A stretch of DNA of 32,779 bases from Mycobacterium sp. shizuoka-1 (GCF_002723835.1 NZ_BEWG01000136.1:1-32779), one strand, 5' to 3'; positions 6,825 through 16,100 are shown, counted from the first letter of the stretch. Program-made: numbers and translations. The notes: a model not told the origin generated them from the sequence alone.

Positions 6825-8318
6825 ATGTCAGAACGCGACGAAGACGACGTTCCCGCCAGCCCGGCGGCCGACGACGAGACCAGCATCGACCAGCCCGTTC
6901 ACGGCACCGAAGGCTCACCGACCGATCGACTCGTGGACCTCGCTGCGGCGGCGATCGAGGCAGGCAACCCCTTGGCCATCGACGGGCTCGCCAAGGCCAT
7001 CACCGCACTGAACGGCTCGGTCGGATCACCGAACTGGCACCAGTTCACGCCCCAGTTCGAGCTGCCGGCCATCGACTTCCCCATGCCGAAGCTGCCCGCC
7101 ATCGACTTCCCCATGCCGAAGCTGCCCGCCATCGACTTCCCGATGCCGAAGCTCGACATTGGCCGACAGTTCGACGCCAGCCGCTATAACCTCGGTCACA
7201 CCCGTGACGTGGTGGGCATCGACGCCCTCATGGCCGGCTGCGGCGTCGCAGACAACTACCTGCGCGGCATCAGCGGCGCCGGGGAAGCGTTCACCCGCGC
7301 CCTTGAGAGCATCGCCCAGCTGGATCGCACCGGACCCCTCGCCCGCGGCTACAGCCGCTATCCCGGCGCCATCGCCACCGGCCCCGGCAGCCTCACTGGC
7401 TGGCTGGACTCCGCAGTCCCCCGCGTCGACATGACAGCCTGGTCCAACGTTGTCGGCACCGCCTCGGCGGTCAATACCGGCATGCACGACGCCATCAGCG
7501 CCGCGGCCCGCACGATGCTCGACCTCAACAGGTCCTACCACGCGCTCGACGACCTGATCTCCCCCGCACTGCGCAACCTGCAGACCAGAATCGACGAGTT
7601 CACCCGCCTGGTGCCGGTCGTGCAGTCGGCCGCCGGCATGTGGTCAACGCAGATCACCGACTTGATGCACGGCTGGACCGTGCTGTCGGACTTCGGCCAC
7701 CGACTCGCAAGCAAGGCCCTGCACCTAGCTCTCATGACCCGCGACGCCCTGATCAACGACACCGACCGCGACGCGGTACGCCGGGCAGTCATCGACTTCA
7801 TGCGCCGCGTCCTGGGCTACAAGTGGCACCCCACCGACGCCCGCATCGAGGCCGTCGCCTCGGCACTCCTCGACGACGCCTGGCTTCCCCCTGTTGGCAC
7901 CGCATTCGACGCGGACTACGACCCCGTCGATCCCCTCCGCAAGATCGTCACCTACCAGCACGGCCTGTGGGTGCCGCTCACCGAGACCAGAAGGCGCGGC
8001 CGCACGATCGCCTCGCTGGATGAGCCCGATCGCGCCGCCCATGACAGCGACGGCGACACCCCCACCACTCCGATGGACCGCTTACGGGCATCGGAGTTCA
8101 CCCCCAAACGCCAGCCCATCGCACACCCCGTCCTCAAACGCGTCCTGGAACCCCTGTCTCCCATCGAGCAGGAGATCGTGATGGCCAGATTCTGCGACGG
8201 TGCCCGAACCTGGGCTGACGCCGCCATCATGTCCGGCCGCGACGCCCGAGAAGGCGAAACCGTACGCCGCAAGTTCCTCAAACTCAAAAAGGCTGAGCAG
8301 CAACGCCGTTCGGCATAA
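6825..8318 (+). CDS. Large protein with a tandem 10-residue repeat and a C-terminal HTH
   Basis: 497 aa. The ATG at 6825 has a perfect AGGAGG nine bases upstream; an upstream in-frame ATG (6789) lacks one. The N-terminus is acidic and disordered (residues 1-35). Then comes a helical segment and three exact copies of LPAIDFPMPK (residues 80-109). A long helical middle follows (about 120-330). The C-terminus (about 430-490) contains LEPLSPIEQEIVMARFCDGA, then TWADAAIMSGRD and RRKFLKLKKAEQQ, resembling sigma region 4 or another HTH. No membrane segment or signal peptide. Function is unknown; the tail suggests DNA or RNA-polymerase contact. The repeat region is rich in Pro and hydrophobics and may be a spacer or docking surface. 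Confidence 0.6.
   Translation: MSERDEDDVPASPAADDETSIDQPVHGTEGSPTDRLVDLAAAAIEAGNPLAIDGLAKAITALNGSVGSPNWHQFTPQFELPAIDFPMPKLPAIDFPMPKLPAIDFPMPKLDIGRQFDASRYNLGHTRDVVGIDALMAGCGVADNYLRGISGAGEAFTRALESIAQLDRTGPLARGYSRYPGAIATGPGSLTGWLDSAVPRVDMTAWSNVVGTASAVNTGMHDAISAAARTMLDLNRSYHALDDLISPALRNLQTRIDEFTRLVPVVQSAAGMWSTQITDLMHGWTVLSDFGHRLASKALHLALMTRDALINDTDRDAVRRAVIDFMRRVLGYKWHPTDARIEAVASALLDDAWLPPVGTAFDADYDPVDPLRKIVTYQHGLWVPLTETRRRGRTIASLDEPDRAAHDSDGDTPTTPMDRLRASEFTPKRQPIAHPVLKRVLEPLSPIEQEIVMARFCDGARTWADAAIMSGRDAREGETVRRKFLKLKKAEQQRRSA
7061..7150 (+). repeat. Three tandem 30-bp coding repeats
   Basis: Units 7061-7090, 7091-7120 and 7121-7150 differ at one or two bases each. In frame they encode LPAIDFPMPK three times. 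The near-identity of the DNA points to recent slippage or selection for homogeneity. Confidence 0.95.
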
Positions 8319-8420
8319 CCACCCTCTTCAGATCCACCACCAGAGATGTCCGGTCCCGCCCCACTGGCGCGGGTCACCGGGCCGATGAAGTAATCCGCAA
8401 CAAAGAAGGAGATCACCATC

Positions 8421-8624
8421 ATGGCCAGAAGTCGAAGCGCCGTCACCGGCCGGTACGTCCGTCGATCCACCGCAGTGCGCAACCCGCGAACCACGGTCAC
8501 CGAACGCGGCAGCGGCCGCAACCGCAGTTCCGGCACCCGTCACCGCAGCGCGGTCACCGGACGTTACGTCACACCCGCCACCGCCGCGCGCCATCCCCGC
8601 ACCACCGTCACCGAACGCGGCTAG
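8421..8624 (+). CDS. Small basic protein made of two copies of an SAVTGRYV...PRTTVTERG unit
   Basis: 67 aa. The ATG has AAGGAG about 10 bases upstream. The sequence is an internal duplication: RSAVTGRYVRRSTAVRNPRT followed by TVTERG, then a 15-residue linker, then RSAVTGRYVTPATAARHPRT followed by TVTERG. It is Arg/Thr-rich and has no hydrophobic core. It belongs to a widespread group of short unnamed proteins I recognise from actinobacteria and proteobacteria, often on plasmids; their function is unknown. It lies 102 bases after the 497-aa gene, in the same direction, and ends at a strong terminator. Confidence 0.75.
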   Translation: MARSRSAVTGRYVRRSTAVRNPRTTVTERGSGRNRSSGTRHRSAVTGRYVTPATAARHPRTTVTERG

Positions 8625-8633
8625 GGCCACGTA

Positions 8634-8669
8634 CGAACACACCGGGACACCCGCGTCCCGGTGTGTTCG
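8634..8669. terminator. 15-bp hairpin terminator between convergent genes
   Basis: CGAACACACCGGGAC (8634-8648) and GTCCCGGTGTGTTCG (8655-8669) with a 6-base loop, ten bases after the stop of the 67-aa gene. It also serves the opposing Abi-like gene. Confidence 0.8.
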
Positions 8670-8721
8670 GTGCCTCAACGTGAAGCCGAACACGTTCTAC
8701 TCAAGGTTCTGACCTCGATCA

Positions 8722-9543
8722 TCACGGACGCGGTTGAGTGGCTACATGGGCCGGCACGCGGGACAAATCCCGGACCGCCTCAGAGCCTGCCGACGACACG
8801 GACCGCACGATCAACATCGCATCCGTATGCCGGTGATTGTGTCGCACTCGGAACATCTGCTCATGGTGCCCGACCCGGTTACGCACGCGCCGCAACCTCT
8901 CCAGTGCTGCACTCAGCGCATAACCCTGCTCTACCGTTGTTGGAACGGGGTGCGCCGGCGGGAACCGTGACCACCGCCTGTTCTGCCACACCGTCGACAG
9001 ATTCGGAAATGCTGCGCTCGTCGCGTTGATCCACAACTGCTCATGCCTGGAAAGCCCCGAAGCGAACCGCTGGCGGCTCAGCTGAGTCGGCGGGTCATTG
9101 GGCAGCAGGTGCACCAGATTGCCAAACGTCAGCTGGGCGACCAGATCGTCATGACCGATCGGAACCCCCTGCCGGGGGTGCGGACCGAAATGGGGATCCG
9201 CCATCGCTCGACCCCGCTCTGCACGGGCGGCCGCAGCCTGCAAATCGCTCAGCACACGCCGTCCCAGGATCCGACCCAGCGGTGCCGCCGGGTTGGTCAA
9301 CCACTCCGGGCCATTGCCCTGCGCAGCGTTCCACCTGCGTAACTCAGTATCGAGGGCGTGCCGCACGATCATCTCGACATAGGCCAGCACTTCGTACCAG
9401 GCCGAGCACATCCCCACCTGCCACACGTACAGCGCGGCGATCGCATCAGCACTCGGCGGCGGCGTAACGCCACCCGCCGTCCAGAAGTCCCAGTAGGGCT
9501 GCAACCTCGCCGACGGAAGCAAGGCCGTGATGCGCTGCGGCAT
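8722..9543 (-). CDS. Abi-like HEPN-domain protein (abortive-infection type)
   Basis: 273 aa, ATG start. The protein is all-helical. A first helix pair has VLAYVEMIVRHALDTELRRW at about residues 53-72, as in Abi_2/AbiD-F proteins. The C-terminal helix carries RRVRNRVGHHEQMF, in which R221-N-R-V-G-H226 is the HEPN Rx4H ribonuclease motif. Family members cut RNA, often tRNA, when triggered by phage, and stop host growth. It is the most distal gene of the minus-strand defence cluster, separated from the HNH gene by two hairpins (9564-9592 and 9643-9657), so it probably has its own promoter or is expressed by readthrough. There is no separate antitoxin next to it. Confidence 0.7.
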   Translation of the reverse strand: MPQRITALLPSARLQPYWDFWTAGGVTPPPSADAIAALYVWQVGMCSAWYEVLAYVEMIVRHALDTELRRWNAAQGNGPEWLTNPAAPLGRILGRRVLSDLQAAAARAERGRAMADPHFGPHPRQGVPIGHDDLVAQLTFGNLVHLLPNDPPTQLSRQRFASGLSRHEQLWINATSAAFPNLSTVWQNRRWSRFPPAHPVPTTVEQGYALSAALERLRRVRNRVGHHEQMFRVRHNHRHTDAMLIVRSVSSAGSEAVRDLSRVPAHVATQPRP

Positions 9544-9563
9544 CTCCAGACCCTACAAAAGCC

Positions 9564-9592
9564 AAACGCCCCGACACCTGGTCGGAGCGTTT
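9564..9592 (-). terminator. Hairpin upstream of the Abi-like gene
   Basis: AAACGC/GCGTTT (9564-9569, 9587-9592) enclosing CCGAC/GTCGG (9571-9575, 9581-9585). On the minus strand it is followed by TTTGGCTTTTGT, a fair intrinsic terminator for the HNH transcript. Because it lies 21 bases before the Abi-like start it could also act as an attenuator. Confidence 0.6.
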
Positions 9593-9642
9593 GCTTCAAT
9601 AACGGCTCATCCTGTGAGCACGTTTTCCGACTCAAGAATAGC

Positions 9643-9657
9643 ACCCCCATCGGGGGT
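9643..9657 (-). terminator. Short hairpin after the HNH gene
   Basis: ACCCCC-ATC-GGGGGT, 48 bases downstream of the HNH stop on the minus strand. First of two hairpins in this gap. Confidence 0.45.
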
Positions 9658-9704
9658 CTAGAAGTGGTGGCCGCTGCGCCCGAAGATGATCCGCGCGGGA
9701 CCAC

Positions 9705-10769
9705 CTAATCGTCGTAGAACCGCATCATCGCAGCCCGGCCGCGCCACTCGTTCTCGTAGGGCTCGGCCGTATCTACCCACACATCGGCGACATCGGCGCC
9801 GGTGAACGTCACCTGGAAATCTCCGGTGAAGTCGAAGTCAGCCCTCCGATAGGAGGTCCACCGTTCGGGATCGGGGTCGTACTCCTCGATCTCTGCGATG
9901 AAGGTTCCGTCGAACTCCCCGGAAAGGACTACGCTGCCGTCTTCGTACCGCAGCTCGGACACGGAGATCCCGATCGGGTTGGCACTCGGACGCTCGTCGC
10001 GGGAGGCGCTCGCGTACCGCCCGTCCATTCCGTTGCGGAGCCACCTGTCGACCTGTTCTTCGATGTCGTCTCCGATGGACTGGCGTACAGCGTCGATCGC
10101 GTCGACCATCGAGATGCCCATTACGTCCTCAAGGATCACCAGCGCACGCTGTCCGTGGGCGTCGAACTCGGCGGTGGACCGCTCCTCGGGCAGTTCGACT
10201 TTTCGCCCCCGAATCGTCGTCGGATGCCGGACCGTGTAATCCCGGACGTATGGCGCGGTCAAGATGTTCGGGAAACTTTCCCGGAAGATCGGCATGATCG
10301 CCAACCCGAACGCTGTGATCGCCTCGGCGACATCAGGACTCGCCAAGTCCGCCGCGGTGACCGCGAGCAAAGCCTTCACGACGGCATCGTTCTTGTAGAA
10401 GCCCTCCAGGTTCCGTCGGACCTTCGGCGCGTTCGACACCGCGGCCTTGCGCATGGCGTCCACGCGCGGGGCGTCGTCGAACTGACCGTTGCTCTTCTCC
10501 TTGTTGCAGGGACCGCAAATCGGCGCCAGGTTCTCCGCACTGTCGGCATCGAAGTCCAGATCATCCGCCCTGCTGCGGGGATTGAGCGGGATAATGTGGT
10601 CGATTTCCAAGTCCCGGAACGTCTTCGGCATTTTGCACCAGTAGCACTTTTTGCCCCATACCTGTACCAACGAGAGCAGCAGTAGCCGATTCCGCTCCGG
10701 TGAGTACGAGTACCGCGCTTCCACACCCACCACGCTCTGTCCGTTACGCGCAGGGCCGGGATGCGTCAT
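9705..10769 (-). CDS. HNH endonuclease with a unique C-terminal domain
   Basis: 354 aa from the ATG at 10769. The N-terminal HNH/treble-clef domain is at about residues 30-95. C42xxC45 and C85xxC88 bind zinc, D57-H58 sits in LEIDHIIPLNP, and N80 and N89 lie in ENLAPICGPCNKEKS; this is the full catalytic set. The middle part is helical. The last about 110 residues are rich in acidic and aromatic beta strands (SELRYEDGSVVLSGEFDGTF, then FTGDFQVTFTGADVADVWVD) and may sense a ligand or bind a partner. It starts 5 bases after the stop of the trypsin-like gene, so the two are co-transcribed. This suggests a conflict system in which a protease controls or is controlled by a nuclease. Likely cytoplasmic, acting on DNA. 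Confidence 0.8.
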   Translation of the reverse strand: MTHPGPARNGQSVVGVEARYSYSPERNRLLLLSLVQVWGKKCYWCKMPKTFRDLEIDHIIPLNPRSRADDLDFDADSAENLAPICGPCNKEKSNGQFDDAPRVDAMRKAAVSNAPKVRRNLEGFYKNDAVVKALLAVTAADLASPDVAEAITAFGLAIMPIFRESFPNILTAPYVRDYTVRHPTTIRGRKVELPEERSTAEFDAHGQRALVILEDVMGISMVDAIDAVRQSIGDDIEEQVDRWLRNGMDGRYASASRDERPSANPIGISVSELRYEDGSVVLSGEFDGTFIAEIEEYDPDPERWTSYRRADFDFTGDFQVTFTGADVADVWVDTAEPYENEWRGRAAMMRFYDD

Positions 10770-10774
10770 GGTGA

Positions 10775-11476
10775 TCAGACCCCTGCGTTCACGAACGCAT
10801 CGATCGCGTCGACCGCGTGCTTGATGTCGTAGACGACAACCAGGCCGGCGTTGGTGGGCACTGTGAAGCTGACGCCGTCCGGCAGGTCGGCGCCCGCTAC
10901 CTCGATATCGATCCGGTGCAACCAGTAGGCGCTGACGACGCCGAGCACGTGCCACGTCGAGCCCGTGCCGCCCCCGTTGGCGAACACCAACGGGCCGCCG
11001 GAGAACCCGGGCAGGTTGTGGCCGTCGATGATCCAGGCGGCGACACCATTCAGGTGCGCCCGCTGCGAGACTATTCCGCGCCTCACCGCAGGCAGCCGGC
11101 CCATCAGGGGCAGAGTGCCCGTCAGCGGAAACCCGAGGAAGAACACCTCCTGGCTGAGTGCCACCCCTTCAGCGGACGGCACCAGCGTCATGTCGTCGCG
11201 AACGATCTTCCTACCTCCAAGGTCGAACACCGCGATGTCCGGTCCGGCCTCGACCAGCGGGACCGGCGCCAAAGGCCCCGACAGCCCGACGTCGAGCCCG
11301 TTCTCTCCAGTGAGGGTGAGGGCAGCGACGCCGTTGTGGACCGCGGCGTCAGCCACGTGCTTGGCCGTGATCAGCCACTGCCGGTCTTGGTGGTTGATCA
11401 CGAACGCCGACGCAGCGCCGCCGGTGTACTCGACCTTGAACGTGCGCATCCAGCACTGAACGGGAACAACCGCCAT
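10775..11476 (-). CDS. Trypsin-like serine protease
   Basis: 233 aa. The catalytic triad is visible: H40 in LITAKHV, D80 in PDIAVFDL and S159 in LPGFSGGPLVF. There is no signal peptide and no PDZ domain, so it should act in the cytoplasm, unlike secreted or HtrA proteases. Cytoplasmic trypsin-like domains of this size are frequent in predicted phage-defence and conflict systems, where they activate or destroy an effector. The neighbouring HNH nuclease is the obvious partner (gap 5 nt). A 121-nt gap separates it from the upstream 197-aa gene on the same strand, so that gene may belong to the same transcript. Confidence 0.8.
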   Translation of the reverse strand: MAVVPVQCWMRTFKVEYTGGAASAFVINHQDRQWLITAKHVADAAVHNGVAALTLTGENGLDVGLSGPLAPVPLVEAGPDIAVFDLGGRKIVRDDMTLVPSAEGVALSQEVFFLGFPLTGTLPLMGRLPAVRRGIVSQRAHLNGVAAWIIDGHNLPGFSGGPLVFANGGGTGSTWHVLGVVSAYWLHRIDIEVAGADLPDGVSFTVPTNAGLVVVYDIKHAVDAIDAFVNAGV

Positions 11477-11597
11477 GGGCAGAGCGTAGGCCGCAGCGTC
11501 GACAAAACTGGCCCGTCACGTCGGCCACCACGCGGCTTTGCCGCGTACCGCGTCTCAGCCGTATCCGCGAGGCCGCCGCCCGGTTCTTCGAGGAGGA

Positions 11598-12191
11598 CTA
11601 GCTGCCCGCACTCGGTCCGCAGAACAACCAACGCAGGTACTGGCCGGTGTCGGAGCGCCAGGCCGCGCTCCGGTCGAGGGTGCCCATGAACTCATCGAGC
11701 GCCTCGGGGATGAACCCCTCCTGTAGCAGCTCCAGCCGGATCAGTTGATCGTCGTCGGGAACGTGGTCGGTGATCGGAGGCGGTAGACGGAACCACAGGT
11801 GTCGGCCCTGTCTGCCGGGCCACCGCGGGTCGGCGTACTGGCCGATCTCCGCGAGGTCGAGGCCGCCGAACTGGTGGCCGTAGTAGTCGACTTGCGCGAG
11901 GAAGGGGTCGTCATACGGACATCGATCCACGATCTGTAGCCGGCGGGCTCGCGCCAGGGAGCGCACCGCCCGGTGCGCACTCACGCGATCACTACGTGGA
12001 TCTCCGAAAGCAACCACATCGAGGAGATCGATGGTGTACCAACGCCACCGCGCATGCAGCGTGGTGCACTCCTCTAAGAAATACTCGGGGAACAGGTCCG
12101 ACAGCGCCCTGATGTCGTAGCAGTCGGATTCTCCGCGAGACCACAGTGCACCCAGAATCTGCCGTTGCAGCGCTCCAGGTCCCCGCGACAC
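11598..12191 (-). CDS. Hypothetical protein, possible winged-helix fold
   Basis: 197 aa from a GTG start at 12191. The N-terminus (ALQRQILGALWSRGESDCYD) and residues about 71-90 (RVSAHRAVRSLARARRLQIV) together resemble a winged helix with a wing ending in IVD. The rest has many Trp, Tyr and Phe residues and ends in YLRWLFCG. I do not recognise the family. It is first on the minus strand before the trypsin-like and HNH genes, so it may regulate or sense for that module. The start lies seven bases after a TAGAAT box, so the mRNA may be leaderless. Confidence 0.5.
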   Translation of the reverse strand: MSRGPGALQRQILGALWSRGESDCYDIRALSDLFPEYFLEECTTLHARWRWYTIDLLDVVAFGDPRSDRVSAHRAVRSLARARRLQIVDRCPYDDPFLAQVDYYGHQFGGLDLAEIGQYADPRWPGRQGRHLWFRLPPPITDHVPDDDQLIRLELLQEGFIPEALDEFMGTLDRSAAWRSDTGQYLRWLFCGPSAGS

Positions 12192-12197
12192 CGCCTG

Positions 12198-12203
12198 ATT
12201 CTA
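12198..12203 (-). promoter_or_regulatory. Candidate -10 element for a leaderless transcript
   Basis: Reads TAGAAT on the minus strand (TANNNT type) with transcription expected to start at or next to the GTG at 12191. Direct repeats of CAACACTTA (around 12202-12210 and 12223-12231 on the minus strand) lie just upstream, and a TTGACA at 12230-12235 is 26 bases away, too far for a classic -35. Confidence 0.4.
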
Positions 12204-12271
12204 AGTGTTGCCTAGAGACTTTTAAGTGTTGTCAAACATAACGTCCCGTCGGGGTCCGAGGAGAAAATAGT

Positions 12272-12305
12272 GCTGGCCCACACCGTTGCAGCGGTGCGGG
12301 CCAGC
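12272..12305. promoter_or_regulatory. Strong hairpin in the leader of the IF2_N gene
   Basis: GCTGGCCC (12272-12279) with GGGCCAGC (12298-12305), inner stem CACCG/CGGTG, loop TTGCAG. It ends 34 bases before the ATG at 12340, with GTGTCCCCGCGTC after it and no T-run. Likely a leader attenuator, RNA-binding site or operator between two divergent genes. Confidence 0.5.
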
Positions 12306-12339
12306 GAAAGTGTCCCCGCGTCTGAAGTCAGGAACATCC

Positions 12340-13083
12340 ATGAGGTTAGACCCTCCGCCCAAGCACACGATGCGCGTCCATGAACTCGCCAAGGAGCTGG
12401 GCTGGCCCCCAGCTCGACTTATCGACGAGCTACGCCGACGCGGCGAATGGGTCAAGTCAGCGATGAGCACCATCGAGGCCCCGGTGGTGCGGGCCATTCG
12501 TCGCGACTTCGCCGCCGCTGATCCCCCGGCCGATCCCGAGCACTCTCTGGAACCGGCCCTCTACGGAGACTCCGCCGACCTGGCCCTCCCCACTGAGCCG
12601 CCCGGAGAGACGTTCGCCCAAGCCCTGGCACGGGTCAAGGCCGAACCGCCACTCCACCACCAGAAGTCCGCCACGTCGAAGACCGGCCGGTGGCGTCCGC
12701 CGGTCCTGCAGGCGCTGCTCGATGAGGTCATCGCTCAGCGTCCTGAGCACCTTCACCCCAACGGGGAGTGCTTCGGGTGGGAGTTGAAGAAGGCCGAGAA
12801 GATGCATCTGCGGTGGACAGCCGCGCGTCTCGACGGCCTCGCTGGAGAGGACCCCATCGTCATCGAGTGGATCCGGCTCAGCGGCGGGCAGCGGCCTCAC
12901 CTAGCCGCCGAGCTGTCCAGCGCGAGCATCACCCCGGGTGAGGCGGGCCTGCGGCTCGGCTACAGCGGGCGCGTCGATACACGGATGGACACGCTCTACG
13001 TCCGCTTCCGCGATCGACGTATCACCCGTTCGGAGGTGATTGTCGCGGTACGGCAGTGGCGCCAGAACACCGCGACCGGCTGA
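12340..13083 (+). CDS. Protein with an N-terminal IF2_N-like domain
   Basis: 247 aa from the ATG at 12340, with AGGAAC just upstream; a second ATG ten codons later begins the domain itself. Residues about 10-55 read MRVHELAKELGWPPARLIDE, then LRRRGEWVKSAMSTIEAPV. This is very close to the IF2_N module found at the N-terminus of translation initiation factor IF-2 and in RNase E/G relatives, which is a small helical nucleic-acid-binding fold. The remainder is helical, Ala/Arg-rich, with a central SKTGRWRPPVLQALLDEVIAQ and no known catalytic motif. There is no GTPase domain. Stand-alone IF2_N proteins occur in actinobacteria without assigned function; RNA or DNA binding is the likely activity. 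It precedes the restriction-modification gene by 72 bases in the same direction. Confidence 0.6.
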   Translation: MRLDPPPKHTMRVHELAKELGWPPARLIDELRRRGEWVKSAMSTIEAPVVRAIRRDFAAADPPADPEHSLEPALYGDSADLALPTEPPGETFAQALARVKAEPPLHHQKSATSKTGRWRPPVLQALLDEVIAQRPEHLHPNGECFGWELKKAEKMHLRWTAARLDGLAGEDPIVIEWIRLSGGQRPHLAAELSSASITPGEAGLRLGYSGRVDTRMDTLYVRFRDRRITRSEVIVAVRQWRQNTATG

Positions 13084-13155
13084 CCCACTGGTACGTGGCT
13101 AGCCCTCCGCGAGGCTGCGTCACGTCTGACCAGCCTCCTTGTAGCGTTGCGGAGC

Positions 13156-16100
13156 ATGGCAGCAACGGCGGTGGGCGGGGCGCGCGGTGCGCTGATGGAT
13201 CGGCTGATCAACAAAAGTGATGCCGTCCGCAGTGAGGCCACCATCCAGTCCGATGTACGGATGCTGCTCCTGGATCCCGAACTGGGCCTGGCCGAACGTG
13301 ACCTCAACGTCGACCTGGAAACCCCTGCTGGTCATGGTCGGCGGATCGACGTGGAGGTGGGCTGCACCGTCATCGAGGTCAAGCGCTCACTATCAACGCC
13401 GGCAGCAATCACCGCGGCCCGGCAACAACTGACCGGTTACGTAACGACCCGCTCAGCGGAGATGGGCCAGCGCTACGTCGGCATCCTCACCGACGGCCGG
13501 CTGTGGCTGGCCTACCACGAAGTCGACGGTGAACTTCGTGAAGCCACCCAGATCATCACTACCCCGGGAGACGCCGGCGCCGAGGAACTGCTGGGCTGGC
13601 TCGAAGGGGTGCTCGCGACCCGCCGGTCGATTCGCCCCACGCCGAACGAGATCGCCGAGCGCCTGGGCGCCTCCAGCTCTTCACATGCCTTGGACTACTC
13701 GACACTGGCCGCGATCTATACCGACGGCAAAGACCTGCCTACGGTTCGGTTGAAAAGGGAACTATGGGTCAAGCTGCTGCGTGGCGCCCTGGGCACCCAA
13801 TTCACCGACAGCGACGAGCTGTTTCTCGAACACACCCTGCTGGTCAACTCCGCCGAGATCATCGCCCACCTTGTCCTGGGCCTGCGGGCTGAGGATCTCG
13901 CGCCAGCAACGCTGCTGTCCGGTGATCAGTTCGCCGTCGCCGGCCTGCACGGGGTCGTGGACCGGGACTTCTTCGACTGGGTGCTCGAAGTCCCCGGCGG
14001 CGAGGGCTACATCACCTCACTGGCGCGCCGCCTGGCCCGCTTCGACTGGTCGGCTGTCGAACACGACGTGCTCAAAGTGCTCTACGAATCGGTGATATCG
14101 GCGCAAACCCGTAAGGCACTCGGCGAGTACTACACTCCGGACTGGCTCGCCAATCGCGTTGTCGCCCAGACAATTACCGACCCGCTCAACCAGCGGGTAC
14201 TAGATCCCAGCTGCGGTTCAGGAACGTTCCTGTTCTATGCCGTGCGCCGCTTCTTGGCAGCCGCGGACGCGTCCGGGGTCAGTCTGGCTGATGCGATGAC
14301 GCAAGTCTCCTCACAAGTGATCGGGATCGACTTGCACCCGGTCGCCGTCGCGCTGGCGCGGGTCACGTACCTACTCGCACTTGGCCGGGACCGGCTCAAC
14401 GCCCGCGAACGGGGCAGCCTATCGGTGCCGGTTTACCTCGGAGACTCGCTGGGCTGGGATCAGCGTGAAGATCTGCTCACCGTCGATTACCTGGTGATTC
14501 CGACTGACACAGGTGATCAGCTGCTGTCCGGGGAACTGCGCTTCGCCGACCACCTGCTGGCCAACAGCGCCAGCTTCGACGATCTGGTGCAGGCACTGGT
14601 CGATGAGTCCGGTCGGGCCGCGGGTAAGGCAACCAACCGGCTCAGTGAAGGCACGGTGCGCCGGCTGGCGCTCGCTGCCGCCGACCTACCCGCCCTCAAC
14701 GCCAACTTCGTCCGGCTCAAGGAGCTGCACGAGGCCGGCCGCAACCACATCTGGAGCTACTACATCCGAAACGCGGCCCGCCCCGCCTGGTTGGGACGCG
14801 ATGAGAACCGCGTCGACATTCTCGTCGGAAATCCGCCGTGGCTGTCCTACCGGTATATGACCGCCGCCATGCAACGACGTTTCAAGTCCCTAGCCACCGA
14901 CCGCGGTTTCTGGCACAACGAGACCACCGCCACCCACCAGGACCTCGCCGGGCTGTTCATCGCCCGCGCCGTCGAGCGCTACCTCAAGACCGGCGGCAGC
15001 TTCGCGTTCGTCGTCCCCAACTCAGTGGTGGACCGCGAATACTGGGCCGGATTCCGGCGCGGCCAGTTCGACGGCGCCCACGTCGCCTTCACCCCCAGCT
15101 GGGATTTGCGCCGCATCCGACCCCACCTGTTTCCTCGAAGCTCCGCAGTCGTCTTTGGCACCCGCACCGCCGCCGCCAGGCCGATGCCGACCACGGCGCT
15201 GGTGTGGACCGGCCGCGCACCGCACCGCCACGCCCACGTCGAGACCGCAACCCAACTCCGCCAACACCTCGGCGAACTCAGTGTGGGTTCCGAAGACGAC
15301 GAACGCTCCCCCTACGCCGCACGCTTCAGCCAAGGAGCGACCTTGGTTCCGAGAACGTTGTGTCGCGTCGAGCCGGGGCTTACCACCGGGTTGGGTGTGC
15401 CTACCGGTCGACTCGCAGTGCAATCGAAGCGCTCCGCCACCGAAAAGCAGCCTTGGAAGGGTCTGCCTGCCTTGACCGGCATCGTGGAGTCGGAATTCGT
15501 CTGGCCCACCCTTCTCGGTGAACAAATCGTGCCATTCCATGCCCAAGATCCCGAACAGTTCGTCCTCCCTCTCACTCGCGCGGGAGAGATGCTCGACGGC
15601 GAGAACCCGAAGATCGATGCCTATCCTGGCTTGGCGGCATGGGTGCGGGCCGGAGAAGACCTTTGGGCCACCCATGGCAAATCCAAGCTGACCCTGACCG
15701 AGCGATTTGACTACATGCGCACGCTCACTCAGCAGCTGCCCATCCCACCAATTCGTGTGGTGTATACCAAGTCTGGCATGCACGTCGCCGCCGCTCTAAT
15801 AACCGATCATGCGTCCGTCATCGACCACAAGTTGTACTGGACAGCGGTATCGACCCAGGCCGAGGGCCACTACCTCGTCGGAATCTTGAACGCCCCCAGC
15901 CTTACGGAGCTGGTCCGGCCTCTCATGTCGTACGGCAAAGACGAGCGTGACATCGACAAGGCGGTCTGGAGGCTGCCGATCCCCACCTACGACACTGACG
16001 ATCCGATCCACACCGAAATCGCCGCGCTGGCAAGTGAACTGGCCGCTCAGATAAGCGCAATGTCCTTCCGATCGGACAACTTCGTCACCATCCGCCGTGA

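Noticed and set aside
7061..7150. Possible CRISPR or regulatory repeat
   Set aside because: Three contiguous 30-bp units without spacers, in frame inside a gene; a coding repeat.
15022..15783. 253-codon minus-strand open frame
   Set aside because: Antisense inside the restriction-modification gene; no domain.
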